Shown here: positions 34,294-37,241 of the stretch, piece by piece
Numbering within the stretch: position 1 is the stretch's first letter
Layout: every line of letters begins with the position of its first letter
Source: Bryobacteraceae bacterium
GTDB lineage: Bacteria; Acidobacteriota; Terriglobia; Bryobacterales; Bryobacteraceae
Reading direction: 5' to 3'
Length of the DNA: 37,241 bases
Assembly: GCA_030039005.1 (NCBI GenBank)
Contig: JASHQT010000350.1
Span: 1 to 37,241 of the forward strand
The notes under the pieces: generated by a model
Told to the model about the DNA's origin: nothing
Seen by the model: the letters and a program-made list of their open reading frames with translations, nothing else
The model's database searches: none
Made by a program: the position numbers and the translations under genes

Positions 34294-36884
34294 ATGCCCC
34301 TATCTGCTGGGACGCGTTTGGGACCCTACGAAATCCTTGCGCCCATTGGGGCAGGCGGTATGGGCGAGGTGTATCGCGCCAAAGACACCAAGCTGAAGCG
34401 TGAAGTCGCGCTGAAGGTGTTGCCGGATTCCTTCGCCAGCGACCCGGAACGCATGGCGCGCTTCCAGCGCGAGGCCGAGGTCCTCGCCGCGTTAAATCAC
34501 TCCAACATCGCCCAGATTTACGGCGTTGAAGAACGCGCACTGGTGATGGAGCTGGTTCCAGAATCGCTCAAAGGCCCGCTCGCGCTTGAGATCGCACTAA
34601 ACATGCCAAGCAGATCGCCGAGGCACTCGACGCGGCGCATGAGAAGGGCATCATCCATCGCGATCTGAAGCCGGCCAATGTCATGGTCACGCCCGAGGGT
34701 GTGGTGAAGGTGCTCGACTTCGGATTGGCAGCAGTATCGCAATCACCCGATCCCTCCAATCCGGCAAATTCACCGACGCTCACCATCTCCCCCACTCGCG
34801 CTGGAATGATTCTGGGGACTGCGGCCTAAATGTCGCCCGAGCAGGCGCGCGGCAAAGCGGTGGACAAACGCGCGGATATCTGGGGGTTCGGCGTGGTGCT
34901 GTTCGAGATGCTGACAGGCAAGCAGCTCTTTCAGGGTGAGACGGTTTCGGACACATTGGCGCACGTGCTCACCAAGGAGCCGGATTGGCAGCAGGTTGCC
35001 GCCAAGGTGCGGCGGCTGCTAAAGAGGTGTCTGGAGAAAGATCCCAAGCGGCGCTTGCGTGACATCGGCGACGCGTGGGAGCTGCTGGAGGCGCCCACAG
35101 TTCCTGTGGCTCCCGCGAAGCAGGGAGCAAGGCGGTGGGTGTGGCCCGGAGTGGCAACAGTGGTTGCAATAGCGCTCGCCGCGCTCGCTTTCGTTCACTT
35201 CCGCGAGAAGCCGCCAGTGGAGCGGAGCCTGCGCTATCAGATTCCCGCGCCGGCAACTGCAGCCGCGTATCCAGAGTTGTCGCCGGATGGACGCTACCTC
35301 GCTTTTGTGGCCAGCAGTGGCGGGCCGAACCAGGTGTGGGTACGTGCCATGGACACGCTGGAATCGCGCGGGCTGACGGGAACCGACGGAGCAACCTATC
35401 CGTTCTGGTCGCCCGACGGCGCATACCTGGGGTTCTTCACCGAGGGCAAGCTCAAGAAGATCGCCATCACGGGCGGCCCTCCCCAGACCTTGTGCGACGC
35501 CGGCGACGGCCGCGGCGGAACCTGGAGTCGCGACGGCGTGATTCTGTTCTCTCCGGGTCCCGCCAACTTGATTTTCCGCGTGCCCGCGGCCGGAGGCATT
35601 CCCGTTGCGGTGACCAGAATCGCAGAGACACGTATCAACGACCGTTTCCCGGTCTTCCTGCCCGATGGCATCCACTTTATTTACACTGCACAATCAGACA
35701 AACCTGTCGATTCCGGTGTTTTTGCGGGCTCTCTGGACGGCGCGGCACCAGTGCGGCTCCTGCCCGATAACGAGCGAGCTCTTTACGCCCCACCTGCCGC
35801 GCCGGGCGGCGTCGGTCACCTCCTTTTCCGGCGCGAGAATACGCTGATGGCGCAGCCATTCGACGCCCAAAGCCTGAAGACCATGGGAGACATGTTCCCT
35901 ATAGTGGAGCAGGTGGCGACTGGCGACAGCATTGGATTCGGCGAGTTCTCGATTTCAAAAGACGGCATGCTTGCGTACCGCTCCGGCGGCGCGAGTCCCG
36001 ACCGTCAATTGGTCTGGATGGATCGCACGGGTAAGAGCCTCGGCGTTCTTGGCAAGCCGCATAACATCTGGGCTATGGCCCTGTCACCGGACGAAAAAAC
36101 CTTGGCCGAGGAGATCCTCCGCAATTCTGGAGACGACCTCTGGCTGCAGGATAGGAATCGAGCTGTGCTCTCCAGATTTACATTCCGGCCTGGTTACAAC
36201 GAAAGCCCGGTCTGGTCACCAGACGGGAGCCACCTCGTCTTTGCGTCCCAGGCAGCAGGCGGGTCTTCCTTCGACATTTATCGGAAGCCCGCAGCCGGGA
36301 ACGGCCAGGAAGAGCTGCTGCTCCATGCAGGCATCAACGCATTCCCAGACGATATGTCTTATGACGGGAGATGGATCGTGTATCAGCAGCCCGGCCAGAA
36401 GACCGCGAACGATCTCTGGCTTTTACCCTTGGATGGCGACCGGAAACCCGTTCCGTATTTGCAGACTCCTTTTGACGAGATGACGGCGCGCTTTTCCCCG
36501 GATGGAAGATGGATGGCTTATCAATCCAACGAGTCGGGCCGGTTTCAGGTCTATGTCCAGACAGTTGAGCCCAGCGGGACAAAATATCAAATTTCGTCGT
36601 CGGGCGGCACTGAGCCCCAATGGCGGCGAGACGGGAAAGAGTTGTTTTACGTCTCGGCCGATCGGAAGCTGACGGCAGTGCCGGTGAAGCTCGGCGCGAC
36701 CGTCGAGACCGGCACGCCCCAGCCCCTCTTCTCAGTAATTCCCGCCGATCAGTTCGGCAATGAGGTTTATGCGGCAATGCGCGACGGCCAGCGTTTCTTG
36801 GTGATAGTGCCCGTGGTCGGCGAGGCAGGCGCGGCTCAGCTCATCACCGTCGTGACCAACTGGCAGGCGGGGCTGAAGAAGTGA
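34294..36884 (+). pseudogene. Serine/threonine protein kinase with TM helix and TolB/PD40 propeller, disrupted in the kinase domain
   Basis: A kinase-propeller gene that would be about 863 codons. The N-lobe is intact (IGAGGMGEVYRAKD, VALKVLP, LVMELVPESLKGP) but the frame shifts near 34596 and ends at 34668. The next frame carries [28 protein letters not shown] and VLDFGLAAV, then a TAA at 34827-34829 exactly where GTxxYMSPEQ expects Tyr. An ATG directly after that stop opens a 684-residue frame with the end of the kinase C-lobe, a membrane helix (WPGVATVVAIALAALAFVHF) and a complete propeller ending TNWQAGLKK. Catalysis should be lost. The 684-residue membrane propeller could still be made. 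Confidence 0.85.
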
Positions 36885-36939
36885 ACGCCTGCGCCTATCC
36901 CGAGGTTCCCAACCCCTGGATTGTCGCCGATACGGAATG

Positions 36940-36967
36940 TGAGAATCTTTGGCCGGGAAGATTCTCA
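36940..36967 (+). repeat. Perfect hairpin downstream of the kinase gene
   Basis: TGAGAATCTT (36940-36949) pairs perfectly with AAGATTCTCA (36958-36967) around an 8-nt loop, 55 nt after the stop codon. It resembles a terminator stem but has no T-run after it on either strand, so termination is only possible, not shown. Confidence 0.45.
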
Positions 36968-37083
36968 ATGGAAGCATCGGCCGTTTCCCGTCAAGTTGAC
37001 AGCGGCTGCCCAGCTTCGAAGTGGCGCATCGTCGAGAAGCATCGGAACAGGCGGGCCGCCGGGATAAAACCGAGGCTCGCGCT

Positions 37084-37241
37084 TCAAGGTTTGGTGCCGG
37101 AGACAATGAATGCCATGAAGCCGTAAAGGAACGTTCCTTCAGCGTTTGCATCAGCGAGATGGCTCCACCACTGATGGGCTTCCCAGCACGACAGGGACCC
37201 ATGATTGTCGTTCAGAAAGCGACCTCTGGCTCGGCAGGCCG
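37084..37241 (-). CDS. C-terminus of a probable class I methyltransferase (5' end outside the window)
   Basis: An open frame of about 52 residues enters from the right edge and ends at the TGA at 37086-37084. It contains FLNDNHGSLSCWEAHQWWSH followed by LADANAEGTFLYGFMAFIV and SGTKP. The Trp-rich helix and the final strand ending in SGTKP resemble the last segment of SAM-dependent methyltransferases, where a hydrophobic beta7 strand ends in a Gly turn and a basic residue. The catalytic part is outside the window, so the family call is moderate. It runs convergent to the kinase gene, 199 nt from its end. Confidence 0.5.
   Translation of the reverse strand, partial: ACRARGRFLNDNHGSLSCWEAHQWWSHLADANAEGTFLYGFMAFIVSGTKP

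Overview
The window looks like a high-GC, soil-type bacterial chromosome, most likely an acidobacterium of the Solibacter/Bryobacter kind. This is inferred from an Oar-like outer-membrane beta-barrel protein with a carboxypeptidase-regulatory-like region, two serine/threonine kinases fused to TolB/PD40-type beta-propellers, and secreted PQQ-like propeller proteins. No taxonomic marker gene is present, so the assignment is an inference.

Region 1 (1-13160) is an accessory island anchored on a tRNA-Gly gene (1100-1174). Two homologous tyrosine recombinases converge on the tRNA: a frameshifted one on the left that runs off the window, and an intact one on the right. The right one is the last gene of a compact int-xis-XRE operon. 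Divergent from it, across two perfect palindromes, is an unrecognised 302-residue protein. The island then carries three candidate anti-phage or toxin modules. (a) A small membrane protein followed by a 1373-residue protein with a HigA-type HTH, a nuclease-like domain and a long helical remainder, behind a good sigma70-type promoter. (b) An overlapping two-gene pair, an unrecognised (possibly nuclease) protein plus a protein with a HEPN-type R-x4-H motif. (c) A retron: a reverse transcriptase with YADD and VTG motifs fused to a C-terminal TOPRIM domain, preceded directly by a 134-nt msr-msd-like RNA closed by a perfect 14-bp a1/a2 inverted repeat.

Region 2 (13.6-20.4 kb) holds a single-pass membrane protein overlapping by 4 nt a 1419-residue Oar-like outer-membrane protein, then a separate tyrosine integrase (19240-20337, minus). 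Region 3 (20.9-27.7 kb) holds a minus-strand pair (heme-binding/nitrobindin-like protein, then a secreted beta-propeller protein), a decayed integrase with at least four lesions, and a methyltransferase divergent from an AraC-family regulator.

Region 4 (27.8-37.2 kb) has two paralogous kinase-propeller genes facing away from each other. Between them sits a 3.4-kb IS1595/ISXO2-type transposon with perfect 20-bp terminal inverted repeats, an exact 8-bp flanking duplication and three cargo genes: a two-TM coiled-coil protein, a 51-residue basic protein and a frameshifted secreted Ntn-hydrolase-like protein. The right-hand kinase is broken by a frameshift and a nonsense codon inside the catalytic domain. 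The last 158 bases encode, on the minus strand, the C-terminus of a probable methyltransferase. The window therefore mixes ordinary regulatory and surface genes with a dense island of defence-like modules and several generations of integrases.
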